The notes below the pieces were generated by a model. That model made no database searches. It worked only from the letters and a program-made list of their open reading frames with translations, and was not told the origin of the DNA. Shown here one piece after another: positions 15,863 to 24,524 of a stretch of 38,521 nt of DNA. The DNA comes from Burkholderiales bacterium UBA4657. GTDB lineage: Bacteria > Pseudomonadota > Gammaproteobacteria > Burkholderiales > Burkholderiaceae_E. Position 1 is the stretch's first letter; the number at the start of each line of letters is the position of its first letter. The stretch spans positions 1-38,521 of the forward strand of contig DHLX01000016.1 in NCBI GenBank assembly GCA_002405475.1, read 5' to 3'. The translations under genes were made by a program, and so were the position numbers.

Positions 15863-16546
15863 TCAGAACCGGAAGCCTGACACCGGTTCGGCGTTATGCA
15901 AATAGGGGACGCGGGTCTCGAACAGGACGACGTTATCAAATGATTTGTCGCCGGTTCTGGTGATCAGTACCGCGTTCATGACCGACCCGGTGCCGACAAA
16001 GGCCACCAGTCGGCCATGCGGTTTGAGTTGCTGCAGGAACAAGTCTGGCAGAAAGGGTAATCCACCTGAAATGACGATGACATCGTAAGCCTGATTAGTA
16101 TTCCAGCCACGCGCGCCGTCACCACCTTGTACCTGAACATTGCTAAAGCCGTTACGCTGCAAATTGTGTTGCGCAAAAGCCTGCAACTTCGGGTTGGATT
16201 CCACCGTGGTGACCTCACGTGCTTTGGCTCCCAGCAGCGCTGCCATGTAACCTGAGCCCGAGCCAATCTCGAGCACCAGATCATCAGGGCGCAGCGCCAG
16301 TGATTGCAGTACCCGTGCCTCGACTTTTGGAGCCAGCATGCATTCGCCGGTTTCTGCGCCGTCCAGGTTTAGCGGTACCTCCATATCGACAAAGGCCAGA
16401 TTGCGATAGGCAGCGGGTACGAATTCTTCACGCTTAACCGCCGCCAGCAAATCCAGTACCGATTGATCCAGCACCTCCCAGGGACGGATTTGCTGTTCGA
16501 TCATGTTGAAGCGCGCGCGTTCGATATCCAAAACGGGGATGGTCAT
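15863..16546 (-). CDS. protein-L-isoaspartate O-methyltransferase-like protein
   Basis: SAM-dependent methyltransferase of the Pcm family, 227 residues from MTIPVLDIERARFNMIEQQI; the start has AAGGA about 9 bp upstream. N-terminal IEQQIRPW and FVPAAYRNLAFVDMEVPL match the family. The SAM motif I is LEIGSGSGYMAALLGA (~92-107). The canonical Pcm substrate loop (IGxGQTIS) is replaced by NLDGAETGECMLAPKVEARV, without the usual Thr-Ile-Ser. True isoaspartyl repair activity is therefore doubtful; it may methylate another protein or small molecule. It shares an operon with tetR upstream (29-bp gap) and the rhodanese gene downstream. Confidence 0.85.
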   Translation of the reverse strand: MTIPVLDIERARFNMIEQQIRPWEVLDQSVLDLLAAVKREEFVPAAYRNLAFVDMEVPLNLDGAETGECMLAPKVEARVLQSLALRPDDLVLEIGSGSGYMAALLGAKAREVTTVESNPKLQAFAQHNLQRNGFSNVQVQGGDGARGWNTNQAYDVIVISGGLPFLPDLFLQQLKPHGRLVAFVGTGSVMNAVLITRTGDKSFDNVVLFETRVPYLHNAEPVSGFRF

Positions 16547-16575
16547 AGATTTTTTCCTTCCAGTCGGCACCGATT

Positions 16576-17223
16576 CTAACAAAGCCCAGGTTGTACCAGG
16601 CCGCGCAATAACAGATCTACGCCATGCTCAATCTGGGTTCTGGGGTCCGGCATGGGCTCCTGACAGCAATGGGCAAAGCTGTGTTGCCACATCATGGTGA
16701 GCAGTACCGGTGCCATCAGGGTGTGCGTCGTCATGGCCAGATCAGTAGCGCGAAACTCGTTACGATCGATGCCCCGTTGCAGTACGGCATGAAACAGGGC
16801 GTGAGCAGGGGCTATGACTTCTTCATAATAAAAGCGAGCCAGTTCCGGGAAATTGCCAGCTTCCGCCATGACCAGTTTGCATAAGCCAGAGGCCTTGGTG
16901 CTGCCGACTTTGTCCCACCAGGTGAGCATGAGCATACGCAGCAAATCGCTACTGCTACCCTGGTAGTCTTTGACCAGAGCCTGACCCTCCTGAATGATGG
17001 AAACCAGCGTGGAGCGCACCACCGCCTTAAACAATTCTTCCTTGTTGGCGTAATAAAAATAAACCGTACCTTTGGACACCTCGGCGCGGGCGGCCACATC
17101 CTCGGCACGCGTAGCGACAAAGCCGCGCTCGACAAACAGGGACAGAGCGGCGTCGAGCAACTCCTGCGGGCGTGCTTCCTTGCGGCGTGTCCAGCGCGGA
17201 GCGGAAGAGAGACTGGTTTGCAT
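16576..17223 (-). CDS. TetR-family transcriptional regulator
   Basis: 215-residue regulator. The N-terminal helix-turn-helix spans ~residues 15-65: LLDAALSLFVERGFVATRAE, then VAARAEVSKGTVYFYYANKE, a textbook TetR recognition helix. The C-terminal domain is all-helical and ends with several hydrophobic helices suited to ligand and dimer contacts. It heads the operon with pcm-like, rhodanese and tolC, so it probably regulates itself and outer-membrane channel expression. An imperfect dyad just upstream of the ATG may be its operator. There is no clear ribosome-binding site before this ATG. The ligand is unknown. Confidence 0.94.
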   Translation of the reverse strand: MQTSLSSAPRWTRRKEARPQELLDAALSLFVERGFVATRAEDVAARAEVSKGTVYFYYANKEELFKAVVRSTLVSIIQEGQALVKDYQGSSSDLLRMLMLTWWDKVGSTKASGLCKLVMAEAGNFPELARFYYEEVIAPAHALFHAVLQRGIDRNEFRATDLAMTTHTLMAPVLLTMMWQHSFAHCCQEPMPDPRTQIEHGVDLLLRGLVQPGLC

Positions 17224-17229
17224 GATTTA

Positions 17230-17248
17230 TTGACTGATTGGTAAGTTA
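17230..17248. promoter_or_regulatory. possible TetR operator
   Basis: TTGACTGATTGGTAAGTTA is an imperfect dyad (ACTnA...TnAGT) 6 bp upstream of the tetR start codon. It resembles the TGACTGACTGGTCA-like operators of AcrR-type regulators. It lies between the divergent tetR and histidine kinase genes and could control both. The symmetry is only partial. Confidence 0.35.
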
Positions 17249-17366
17249 TTTTCCGGTAAAGCCTGCCTATTCGTCAAATATGTTGTTAAAGAGGGGCTTA
17301 ATTACCTTTATTAAAGAAAAAAATTATGACCTAATAGCGATCTGGCAACCTCTTGCTGTTAAAAAA

Positions 17367-20300
17367 ATGAACAAGCAGTTAAGGCGCTTCATCTTCGGTT
17401 TGCTGGCACTGGGCGTACTATTGTTGGGTCAAGGTTTTTACACGGCGCATCTTCAGGCGCAGCAGGCGACCCGGTTGGCTCTGGGTCAGGCCGGTTATTT
17501 CATGGACAGGCTGGCAGTCAGTGCCAGCCTGAGCCTGAGCCATGATACGGTTCAGACCTGGATTCAGGTTAAGCAAGACTGGCCCTCATTGCGCTATCTT
17601 GGAGTGCTGGATCCGCAAGGACGAGCCTGGGCCGCGATTAGGCCAGCAGGATCGGCATTTGGTCAGCCTTTTCTGCAGAGATTTCCGGTTACGAATCAGG
17701 CGCAGCAGGTGACCCTGTATCAGGGGCTGCATTCGGGTGTGTTGCCCTCGTGGGCTGGTTTGCCCCAGGTCAATATTGTTGACCGGCCGGTGATTGTCGA
17801 TGGCACTCCGGTTGTATTGCGCGCGGTGATTGACCTGGAGCCGGTGCGACTGGACTGGCAGCAGCATATGCGTGATGTGCTGTGGTTTCTCGGCTCCAGC
17901 CTGCTACTGGTTTCTGCCTTGTTCTGGTGGGTACACCATACGCCCCGCCGCCTGTTGCGTGAAGCCGGCCAATTTGCCCGAGAGCTTAGCAGCGGGCATG
18001 CCAACCCTTTACAGCAGGAGGATACTGGCTATGATGAAATTGATGATCTGGGCCGGTCTTTGCAACGATTGCAGACCACTCTGAAAGAGCAGCGGAGTTC
18101 GATTCTTGCTAATGAGCGTAAATACAAGAATGCTATTGATGAACTTGATGCGGTTGTGTTTCAGATTGATGTTGATCTGACCTGGAATTTTCTCAGCGCC
18201 GGGTGGAAGCGCCTTACCGGACTTGATCCGGATCGGTTTTTGGGACAAGACTTTAGCGCAGCATTTATTGACAGTGACCGGCCGCGTTTACTAGGTGCCA
18301 CTCAGGGTCTGATCAATGCCGAGCGCAACGAATACCGTGATGAGGTGTTGTTACGGCAGATTGATGGTTCGCCGCATGAAATGGAAATTGCCATGCACGC
18401 CTTTACAGATGAGTGTGGCAATGTCCTGGGCATTACTGGTACCTTGTCAGATTACAGCCGACGCCAGAATCACGAGACAGAAATAGCGCGCCAACGACTT
18501 TTGTTCCAGCAGATTATTGACCATCTTCCGGTCAGCATCTATGTCAAAAATGAGCAAAGCGACTATGTGCTGGTCAATGAGCAGGGGGCGCGAGTGTTGG
18601 GTCACACACCCGATAAAATAGTAGGCAAAACAGATCGTGATTTTCTGCTGCCTGATCATGCCGCCGCGCGCTACGCCGAGGATCGTGAGGTATTACGCAA
18701 CGGCGTGACAATCGCACGTGAGCAAATGATATCGCTTAATGGCGAGGTGCGCTATTGGCTAGGCCGGAAAGTACGGCTCAATGCCGGGAACGGCAATATG
18801 CTGGTACTGCAGGCCGTGATTGATATTACCGATCGCAAAAAAGCGGAAATTGAATTGCAGCGCCAGCGTGAATTTATTGAACGGGTAATTGAAACTGATC
18901 CGACGCTGATCTTTGTCAAGGATGAGGATTGCCGCTTTGTGATGGTCAATTCGGCGTATGCCAAAACATTTGGCTTGTCGCGCGAGCAGTTCATCGGTAA
19001 GAAATTTGAAGAACTGCACCACCAGCCCGAAGAAATTGCGACCGAGACTTGGTCTGACCGGCGCGTGCTGGAACTGGGAGCCGAGACAGTGGCCGACGTG
19101 ACCCTTACCCGCAGCAAAGGCCAGCGCCTGCACTTCATGGCGATCAAAAAGCCATTGCGCATGCCGGATGGTCGAATCCATGTACTGGGTATCAAGCAGG
19201 ATATCAGCGAACTCAAATATAACGAGCAGGCCTTGATGGAGCAAACGCGCAAGGTTGAGAATGCCAGCCGCGCCAAGAGTGAGTTCATGGCCAATATGAG
19301 CCATGAAATACGCACCCCGATGAATGGTATTCTGGGTATGACCGAACTGGTGTTGAATAGTCCCTTGAACGAAGAGCAGCGCCAGTATTTGTCGCTGGCA
19401 CGCGCTTCGGCCAATTCGCTGTTGGCGATCATCAATGAAATTCTGGATTTCTCGAAAATTGAAGCCGGTCGTATGACGATAGAACAGACCGGCTTCGATT
19501 TTTACGAGCTGATGTCGGAAATCAGTAAACCGCTGGCCTTGCAGGCGCACACGCGCGGCTTGAGTTTCTTCGCAAAGATTGACCCGGAAATTCCTTCCCG
19601 GCTGGTGGGTGATCCGACCCGACTCAGACAGGTGCTGACCAATTTGCTGAGCAATGCTGTCAAATTTACAGCCGAAGGTCAGGTCACGCTCGAAATCAAT
19701 TGCCTGGGTTGTGAGTATGAAGATTTGCATCTGGAATTTATCGTAAGCGATACCGGCATTGGTATTGCAGCTGATAAGCAAAGCCTGATTTTTGAACCGT
19801 TTGCGCAGGCTGACGGTACCACCACACGCAAATATGGCGGTACCGGATTGGGGCTGACCATTTCGTCGCGGCTGGTGGAATTGATGGGTGGCAAGATTCG
19901 GGTTGACAGCCAGCAGGGGGTGGGCAGTCATTTTTCGTTTGAACTGCACCTGGCGCGGGATCCTAATGTTGAGCCTGGGTCGGGGCTGGGCTATGAGTCA
20001 CTGGCAGGTATGTCGGTCGCCTGGCTGGATAGTTCCGAGCAGCGCGCTCAATGGTACCGCGAGTTATTGGCGCGCTGGCACGCTGATGCCAATAGCACCA
20101 CCAATGTTGCTGATGCAGCAGTACTGGTTTCACAGACCGCCCTTGACGTTTTGCTGATTGATGATGAAATCGCGCCCGAGGACGCTCGCACTTTGCTTAG
20201 CGTCTGCCGTGCCCGTAATCCCGGTTGTGCCCTGGTGATTCTGTCGCGAGCTTATGACAACAGTTTGATACATAGACGAGAAACCAGCCTGATAGACCTG

Positions 20301-21221
20301 CTGAACCAGAGTGACGAGACTTATTTGCGCCTGATTAAACCCGTAATAGCGGTTGAGTTACACCAGGCTCTGCTGCGCCTGGCGAAAAAAGAGACTCTGT
20401 TGGTGCCGCACTCAATTGCAGGCAACATCAATACCAGATCCTCAATGCGCATTTTGCTGGCAGAAGATAATTATGTGAATCAGGTACTGGCAGTTAGCGT
20501 ACTTGAAAAAATGCAGCATATCGTCGACATTGCCAGTAATGGTCATGAAGCTCTAAGCAAGCTCGAGGACAATCACTATGACCTGGTGCTGATGGACGTA
20601 CAAATGCCGCAGATTGGCGGTCTGGAAGCGACTCGGCTATGGCGTGAGCGTGAACAGGAACTGGGTCTGAAACGGCTGCCCATCATTGCCATGACGGCGC
20701 ATGCCATGCGTGGCGACCGCGAACGCTGTATTCAGGCCGGAATGGATGGTTATGTCAGCAAGCCATTTCAGCAGGCAACACTGCAACAGGAAATCGAACA
20801 GGTTTTGGGTAGCGCCCGGCAGGAATTGATGCAAGATGAGCTGGAGCCCAGCCCGGTGGTCGAGACGCAGTTCAACCGTGAACGCGCCTTGGTAATGTTG
20901 CAAAATGATGCGCTGTTGCTGCAACGGGTGGCAAAGGTTTTTTTACAGGCAGCTCCGGGGGTGTGCGCCCGTTTGCAACAGGCGGCCGAGCGGCAACAGG
21001 CGGATCTGTTGCACCGCGCAGTACATGAAGTCAAGGGCATGGCCTATAACCTGGGCGCCGAGTTATTGGCACAAATTGCAGCCGATATGGAAAAACTGGC
21101 ACGAGAAAACAGGTTCGCCGAAGCCATGCTGTACTACGACCGCCTGCTAGAGCAATTTGACGCAGTGACACGGGTTATGCAGGAAGTGGCTACAGATCCG
21201 TCCGTCCCGAGCGCTAGCTAG
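17367..21221 (+). CDS. hybrid sensor histidine kinase with three PAS, two receiver and one Hpt domain
   Basis: Inner-membrane hybrid kinase of 1284 residues. I chose MNKQLRRFIFGLLALGVLLL because it starts directly at the first membrane segment; two earlier in-frame starts (17280, 17238) would add tails without domain character. Order: TM1 ~5-25, periplasmic sensor ~26-168, TM2 ~170-192, HAMP ~193-245, PAS ~250-360, ~376-490 and ~500-620, HisKA with H646 in MSHEIRTPMNG, HATPase ~750-865 (NAVKFTAEG, DTGIGI, GGTGLGL), a divergent receiver ~880-1010, a canonical receiver ~1027-1150 with D1077 in LMDVQMP, and Hpt with H1220 in AVHEVKGMAYNLGA. The phosphorelay residues H646, D1077 and H1220 are all present. 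No response regulator gene is adjacent, so the output partner lies elsewhere. The signal is unknown. Confidence 0.95.
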   Translation: MNKQLRRFIFGLLALGVLLLGQGFYTAHLQAQQATRLALGQAGYFMDRLAVSASLSLSHDTVQTWIQVKQDWPSLRYLGVLDPQGRAWAAIRPAGSAFGQPFLQRFPVTNQAQQVTLYQGLHSGVLPSWAGLPQVNIVDRPVIVDGTPVVLRAVIDLEPVRLDWQQHMRDVLWFLGSSLLLVSALFWWVHHTPRRLLREAGQFARELSSGHANPLQQEDTGYDEIDDLGRSLQRLQTTLKEQRSSILANERKYKNAIDELDAVVFQIDVDLTWNFLSAGWKRLTGLDPDRFLGQDFSAAFIDSDRPRLLGATQGLINAERNEYRDEVLLRQIDGSPHEMEIAMHAFTDECGNVLGITGTLSDYSRRQNHETEIARQRLLFQQIIDHLPVSIYVKNEQSDYVLVNEQGARVLGHTPDKIVGKTDRDFLLPDHAAARYAEDREVLRNGVTIAREQMISLNGEVRYWLGRKVRLNAGNGNMLVLQAVIDITDRKKAEIELQRQREFIERVIETDPTLIFVKDEDCRFVMVNSAYAKTFGLSREQFIGKKFEELHHQPEEIATETWSDRRVLELGAETVADVTLTRSKGQRLHFMAIKKPLRMPDGRIHVLGIKQDISELKYNEQALMEQTRKVENASRAKSEFMANMSHEIRTPMNGILGMTELVLNSPLNEEQRQYLSLARASANSLLAIINEILDFSKIEAGRMTIEQTGFDFYELMSEISKPLALQAHTRGLSFFAKIDPEIPSRLVGDPTRLRQVLTNLLSNAVKFTAEGQVTLEINCLGCEYEDLHLEFIVSDTGIGIAADKQSLIFEPFAQADGTTTRKYGGTGLGLTISSRLVELMGGKIRVDSQQGVGSHFSFELHLARDPNVEPGSGLGYESLAGMSVAWLDSSEQRAQWYRELLARWHADANSTTNVADAAVLVSQTALDVLLIDDEIAPEDARTLLSVCRARNPGCALVILSRAYDNSLIHRRETSLIDLLNQSDETYLRLIKPVIAVELHQALLRLAKKETLLVPHSIAGNINTRSSMRILLAEDNYVNQVLAVSVLEKMQHIVDIASNGHEALSKLEDNHYDLVLMDVQMPQIGGLEATRLWREREQELGLKRLPIIAMTAHAMRGDRERCIQAGMDGYVSKPFQQATLQQEIEQVLGSARQELMQDELEPSPVVETQFNRERALVMLQNDALLLQRVAKVFLQAAPGVCARLQQAAERQQADLLHRAVHEVKGMAYNLGAELLAQIAADMEKLARENRFAEAMLYYDRLLEQFDAVTRVMQEVATDPSVPSAS

Positions 21222-21260
21222 TTTGCCAGGCGCTCCAACTCATTCCAAATGGTGTAAGCT

Positions 21261-21350
21261 TGCAACACACGCAGGGGTCCTGAAGTCTGACTTCGGGTGA
21301 GAAATACCCTGAACCTGTACGGATAATGCCGACGTAGGGAGCCGTGTGAA
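21261..21350 (+). ncRNA. TPP riboswitch aptamer (THI element)
   Basis: The leader of thiC carries the conserved THI-box blocks: GCAGGGGTCC at 21271-21280, GGGTGAGAAATACCCTGAAC at 21295-21314, CTGTACGGATAATGCC at 21315-21330 and GACGTAGGGA at 21331-21340. The closing P1 helix can form between CACAC (21266-21270) and GTGTG (21344-21348). In this class, thiamine pyrophosphate binding represses thiamine synthesis genes. Position directly before thiC agrees. Confidence 0.96.
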
Positions 21351-21378
21351 GTCATACGCTCCCGGTTTTTTTGGAGCG
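21337..21378 (+). promoter_or_regulatory. riboswitch expression platform (anti-sequestor / SD sequestor)
   Basis: GGGAGC (21337-21342), which overlaps the conserved aptamer block, can pair with GCTCCC (21358-21363). CGCTCC (21357-21362) can instead pair perfectly with GGAGCG (21373-21378), which contains the thiC Shine-Dalgarno sequence. The two helices exclude each other. With TPP bound, the aptamer would hold GGGA, freeing CGCTCC to mask the ribosome-binding site. The first helix followed by seven T (21366-21372) also looks like an intrinsic terminator, but it would then form without ligand, the wrong logic for thiC. Pairing is seen; mechanism is inferred. Confidence 0.65.
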
Positions 21379-21382
21379 AACC

Positions 21383-23296
21383 ATGAGTGCCAACCCCCAG
21401 TTTCTTGCCGCGACTGCCAGTGTTGATGAGGCGGCAGTACAAGCCCTGCCGAATTCGCGCAAAATCTATGTCACTGGGTCGCGCCCCGATCTGCGCGTAC
21501 CCATGCGCGAAATCAGTCAGGCCGACACCCCCAGCGCTTTTGGTGGCGAAAAAAACCCGCCTGTTTATGTCTATGACTGCTCTGGTCCTTACACCGATCC
21601 GCAGGTCAAGATTGACATTCGCTCCGGCCTACAGGCGGTACGCACGGACTGGATTGAAGAGCGTCAAGACACCGAGGTGTTGCCCGGCCCCAGCTCCGGA
21701 TTTGGGCAGACACGCCTGCGTGACCCGAAGCTGACCGAGCTGCGCTTTAACCTGCAACGCGCACCGCGCCGCGCCAAAGCCGGACACAATGTGTCGCAAA
21801 TGCACTACGCGCGCCGCGGGCTGATTACGCCGGAAATGGAATACGTCGCGATTCGTGAAAACCTGCAGCGCGAACAGTATCTGGAGGCATTGAAAGCCAG
21901 TGGCAAGAACGGTGAAAAGCTAGCCGAACTCATGCTGCGCCAGCATCGGGGGCAGTCCTTTGGCGCGGCCATTCCTGCCACCATTACGCCTGAGTTTGTG
22001 CGCGCCGAAGTGGCCCGCGGCCGCGCCATCATTCCGGCCAATATCAACCATGTCGAACTCGAGCCCATGGCCATCGGGCGCAATTTTCTGGTCAAAATCA
22101 ATGCCAATATCGGCAATTCGGCGGTCAGTTCGAGCATTGGCGAAGAAGTCGAAAAAATGACCTGGGCCATACGCTGGGGCGGCGATACAGTCATGGACTT
22201 ATCAACGGGTAAACACATTCACGAAACGCGTGAGTGGATTTTGCGCAATAGCCCGGTGCCGATAGGTACGGTGCCGATTTATCAGGCGCTGGAAAAAGTG
22301 GATGGCAAAGCGGAAGAACTGACCTGGGACATGTTCCGCGATACCTTGATAGAACAGGCCGAGCAGGGCGTAGACTATTTCACCATTCATGCCGGGGTGC
22401 GTTTACCGTTCATTCCCATGACAGCTAAACGTATGACCGGCATTGTGTCGCGCGGGGGCTCTATCATGGCTAAATGGTGTCTGGCGCACCACAAAGAGAA
22501 CTTCCTCTATACCCATTTCGAGGACATTTGCGAGATCATGAAAGCCTATGACGTCAGTTTCAGTCTGGGTGACGGTTTGCGCCCGGGCAGCATTTATGAT
22601 GCTAATGATGAAGCGCAAATGAGTGAATTGCGTACCTTGGGCGAACTGACCCAGGTGGCGTGGAAGCATGATGTCCAGGTTATGATAGAAGGGCCCGGAC
22701 ACGTACCGATGCAGTTGATTAAAGAAAACATGGACGAACAGCTCAAGCATTGTGATGAAGCGCCGTTCTATACCCTGGGGCCGCTGACCACCGACATTGC
22801 GCCGGGCTATGACCACATTACGAGCGCGATTGGCGCGGCACAAATTGGCTGGTATGGTACTGCCATGTTGTGCTACGTCACCCCCAAGGAGCATCTGGGT
22901 TTACCGAACAAGAAAGACGTGAAGGACGGCATCATGGCGTACAAGATTGCCGCGCACGCCGCCGACCTGGCCAAGGGTCACCCGGGGGCGCAGATTCGGG
23001 ACAATGCCCTGTCCAAAGCGCGTTTCGAGTTTCGCTGGGACGACCAGTTCAATCTGGGTCTTGACCCGGATACGGCTAAAGACTTCCATGATGAAACCTT
23101 ACCCAAGGAAAGCATGAAAACCGCGCATTTCTGCTCTATGTGCGGGCCGCATTTTTGCTCCATGAAAATCACCCAGGACGTGCGTGACTATGCGCAGCAG
23201 CAAGGTGTGGATGAAACCACAGCTTTACAGCAGGGCATGCAGGAAAAAGCGGTAGAGTTTGTGAAAAAAGGGGGGCAACTTTACCATCGGGCCTGA
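21383..23296 (+). CDS. thiC: phosphomethylpyrimidine synthase ThiC
   Basis: Radical-SAM enzyme that converts aminoimidazole ribotide to 4-amino-5-hydroxymethyl-2-methylpyrimidine phosphate, the pyrimidine half of thiamine. 637 residues, the bacterial norm. The ATG at 21383 has GGAG 7 bp upstream; a TTG 12 bp earlier lies within the Shine-Dalgarno region and is unlikely. The C-terminal iron-sulfur motif CSMCGPHFC is complete (C584, C587, C592). Family blocks such as FSLGDGLRPGSIYDANDEAQ and EGPGHVPM are intact. It is transcribed from its own riboswitch leader, separate from the kinase upstream. Confidence 0.98.
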   Translation: MSANPQFLAATASVDEAAVQALPNSRKIYVTGSRPDLRVPMREISQADTPSAFGGEKNPPVYVYDCSGPYTDPQVKIDIRSGLQAVRTDWIEERQDTEVLPGPSSGFGQTRLRDPKLTELRFNLQRAPRRAKAGHNVSQMHYARRGLITPEMEYVAIRENLQREQYLEALKASGKNGEKLAELMLRQHRGQSFGAAIPATITPEFVRAEVARGRAIIPANINHVELEPMAIGRNFLVKINANIGNSAVSSSIGEEVEKMTWAIRWGGDTVMDLSTGKHIHETREWILRNSPVPIGTVPIYQALEKVDGKAEELTWDMFRDTLIEQAEQGVDYFTIHAGVRLPFIPMTAKRMTGIVSRGGSIMAKWCLAHHKENFLYTHFEDICEIMKAYDVSFSLGDGLRPGSIYDANDEAQMSELRTLGELTQVAWKHDVQVMIEGPGHVPMQLIKENMDEQLKHCDEAPFYTLGPLTTDIAPGYDHITSAIGAAQIGWYGTAMLCYVTPKEHLGLPNKKDVKDGIMAYKIAAHAADLAKGHPGAQIRDNALSKARFEFRWDDQFNLGLDPDTAKDFHDETLPKESMKTAHFCSMCGPHFCSMKITQDVRDYAQQQGVDETTALQQGMQEKAVEFVKKGGQLYHRA

Positions 23297-23327
23297 AAAA
23301 CCGGCTTTTTCAACGAAACGGGTTTTC
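23294..23327 (+). terminator. weak terminator-like hairpins after thiC
   Basis: TGAAAAA (23294-23300) and TTTTTCA (23306-23312) form a perfect 7-bp arm pair around CCGGC, overlapping the thiC stop. A second arrangement pairs AAAACC with GGTTTT further on. The stems are A/T-rich and no clean T run follows, so termination strength is uncertain. Confidence 0.3.
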
Positions 23328-23448
23328 ATCCCCGGGCGCAAGATAGCGTGGTCTATACTGGCCATAAATTTTGAAATTGCTTAACTTGTGTCCAAATTCG
23401 TTGATGAGGGTGTAAGCTAATGCTGCTGATGTTATTTTGAAGAGATCA

Positions 23449-24489
23449 ATGAAGGAGCTGATAGATTCCGTAGCGAATTTGACGGGTTTCCGTGACCGGG
23501 ACATGATCGACGTTTCGGTCGCGGCAGTATTGAATGACTGGCTGCAACCTGAAAAAATCAGCTTGTTCAAATTGCAGGGCGAGTTATCTCAGCCACGCCT
23601 GTTTGTGCGCGCCGAAATGAAAGTGGGCGACACTGTACCAAGCTCGGACCCACCCTGGCTGACTCTGGAAGATCTGCCGTTATTATCAGCCTTCCCTGCG
23701 CGCGCCGAATGCGTTACCGAGAACAAGTCGGCCGAGTGGCAGTCAGAGAATGGTACCTGGGTCAGTGCCTATCCGGTCGCCAGTGAAACCCATGTATTAG
23801 GTTTGATTGAAATTGAAACCAAAAAGGCGCTGACTTCGGCTCATGAACGCCTCGTCTCCGGTGTGCTGCGCATCTATCGCAACCACCTGGCCTTGCTGGA
23901 CTATAGCGAGCAGGATACTTTGACCGGTTTGCTGAATCGAAAAACTTTCGATGATTCTTTTTTGAAAGTGATTGGTGCCAAACCCTCGGCACTGCCATCA
24001 ACGCATATTGAAAGACGTCGTTCGCCTTCGGAAGAATCCCCATTCTGGCTGGCGGTGGTCGACATTGACCATTTCAAGTCCGTGAATGACCGCTTTGGGC
24101 ACCTGATTGGTGACGAAGTCTTGCTTTTGTTGGCTCGTATCTTGCGCAGCAGTTTCCGCATGCAAGATCGTCTGTACCGCTTTGGTGGCGAAGAATTTGT
24201 CATCTTGCTGGAGCGGACTCCAAAAAATCAGGCAGAAATGGTGTTTGAGCGCTTCCGCCATGCAGTCGAGAAATTCAATTTCCCACAAGTGGGTCACGCT
24301 ACTGCAAGTGTCGGTTATACCCAGGTTCAGCCCCTGGATTCGCCGACTTCGGCTTTCGACCGCGCCGATCAGGCAGTCTATTTTGCCAAGCAGCATGGCC
24401 GGAATCAGGTGCGATGCTTTGAAACCCTGGTGGAACAAGGCCATTTACAAGGTCCACAAACTTCAACCGGCGATATAGAATTGTTTTAG
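23449..24489 (+). CDS. GGDEF diguanylate cyclase with N-terminal GAF-like domain
   Basis: Predicted cytoplasmic cyclase producing c-di-GMP from two GTP, 346 residues. The N-terminal ~150 residues, with no membrane segment, have GAF-like character (SVAAVLNDWLQPEKISLF, WVSAYPV, LGLIEIETKKALTS). After YSEQDTLTGLLNRKTFDD comes the GGDEF domain with DIDHFKSVNDRFGHLIGD and the active site RFGGEEFVILL. The inhibitory site RxxD is present exactly five residues before GGEEF (RMQD-RLYRF-GGEEF), so product inhibition is expected. A low-complexity insert (PSALPSTHIERRRSPSEESP) lies between the first GGDEF helix and strand. The ATG at 23449 is preferred over a TTG four codons earlier. Confidence 0.94.
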   Translation: MKELIDSVANLTGFRDRDMIDVSVAAVLNDWLQPEKISLFKLQGELSQPRLFVRAEMKVGDTVPSSDPPWLTLEDLPLLSAFPARAECVTENKSAEWQSENGTWVSAYPVASETHVLGLIEIETKKALTSAHERLVSGVLRIYRNHLALLDYSEQDTLTGLLNRKTFDDSFLKVIGAKPSALPSTHIERRRSPSEESPFWLAVVDIDHFKSVNDRFGHLIGDEVLLLLARILRSSFRMQDRLYRFGGEEFVILLERTPKNQAEMVFERFRHAVEKFNFPQVGHATASVGYTQVQPLDSPTSAFDRADQAVYFAKQHGRNQVRCFETLVEQGHLQGPQTSTGDIELF

Positions 24490-24524
24490 CCAGCACTGTT
24501 GGCGGCATTCTTTTCGGAACAGTC

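Noticed and set aside
18759..19949. 396-codon minus-strand open frame
   Set aside because: Lies wholly opposite the PAS/HisKA part of the histidine kinase; the translation has no domain character and no ribosome-binding site.
21337..21372. Intrinsic terminator in the thiC leader
   Set aside because: Hairpin plus T7 looks convincing, but it would form when the aptamer is not folded, which would shut thiC off without TPP; a competing SD-sequestor explains the pairings better. Kept only as an alternative.
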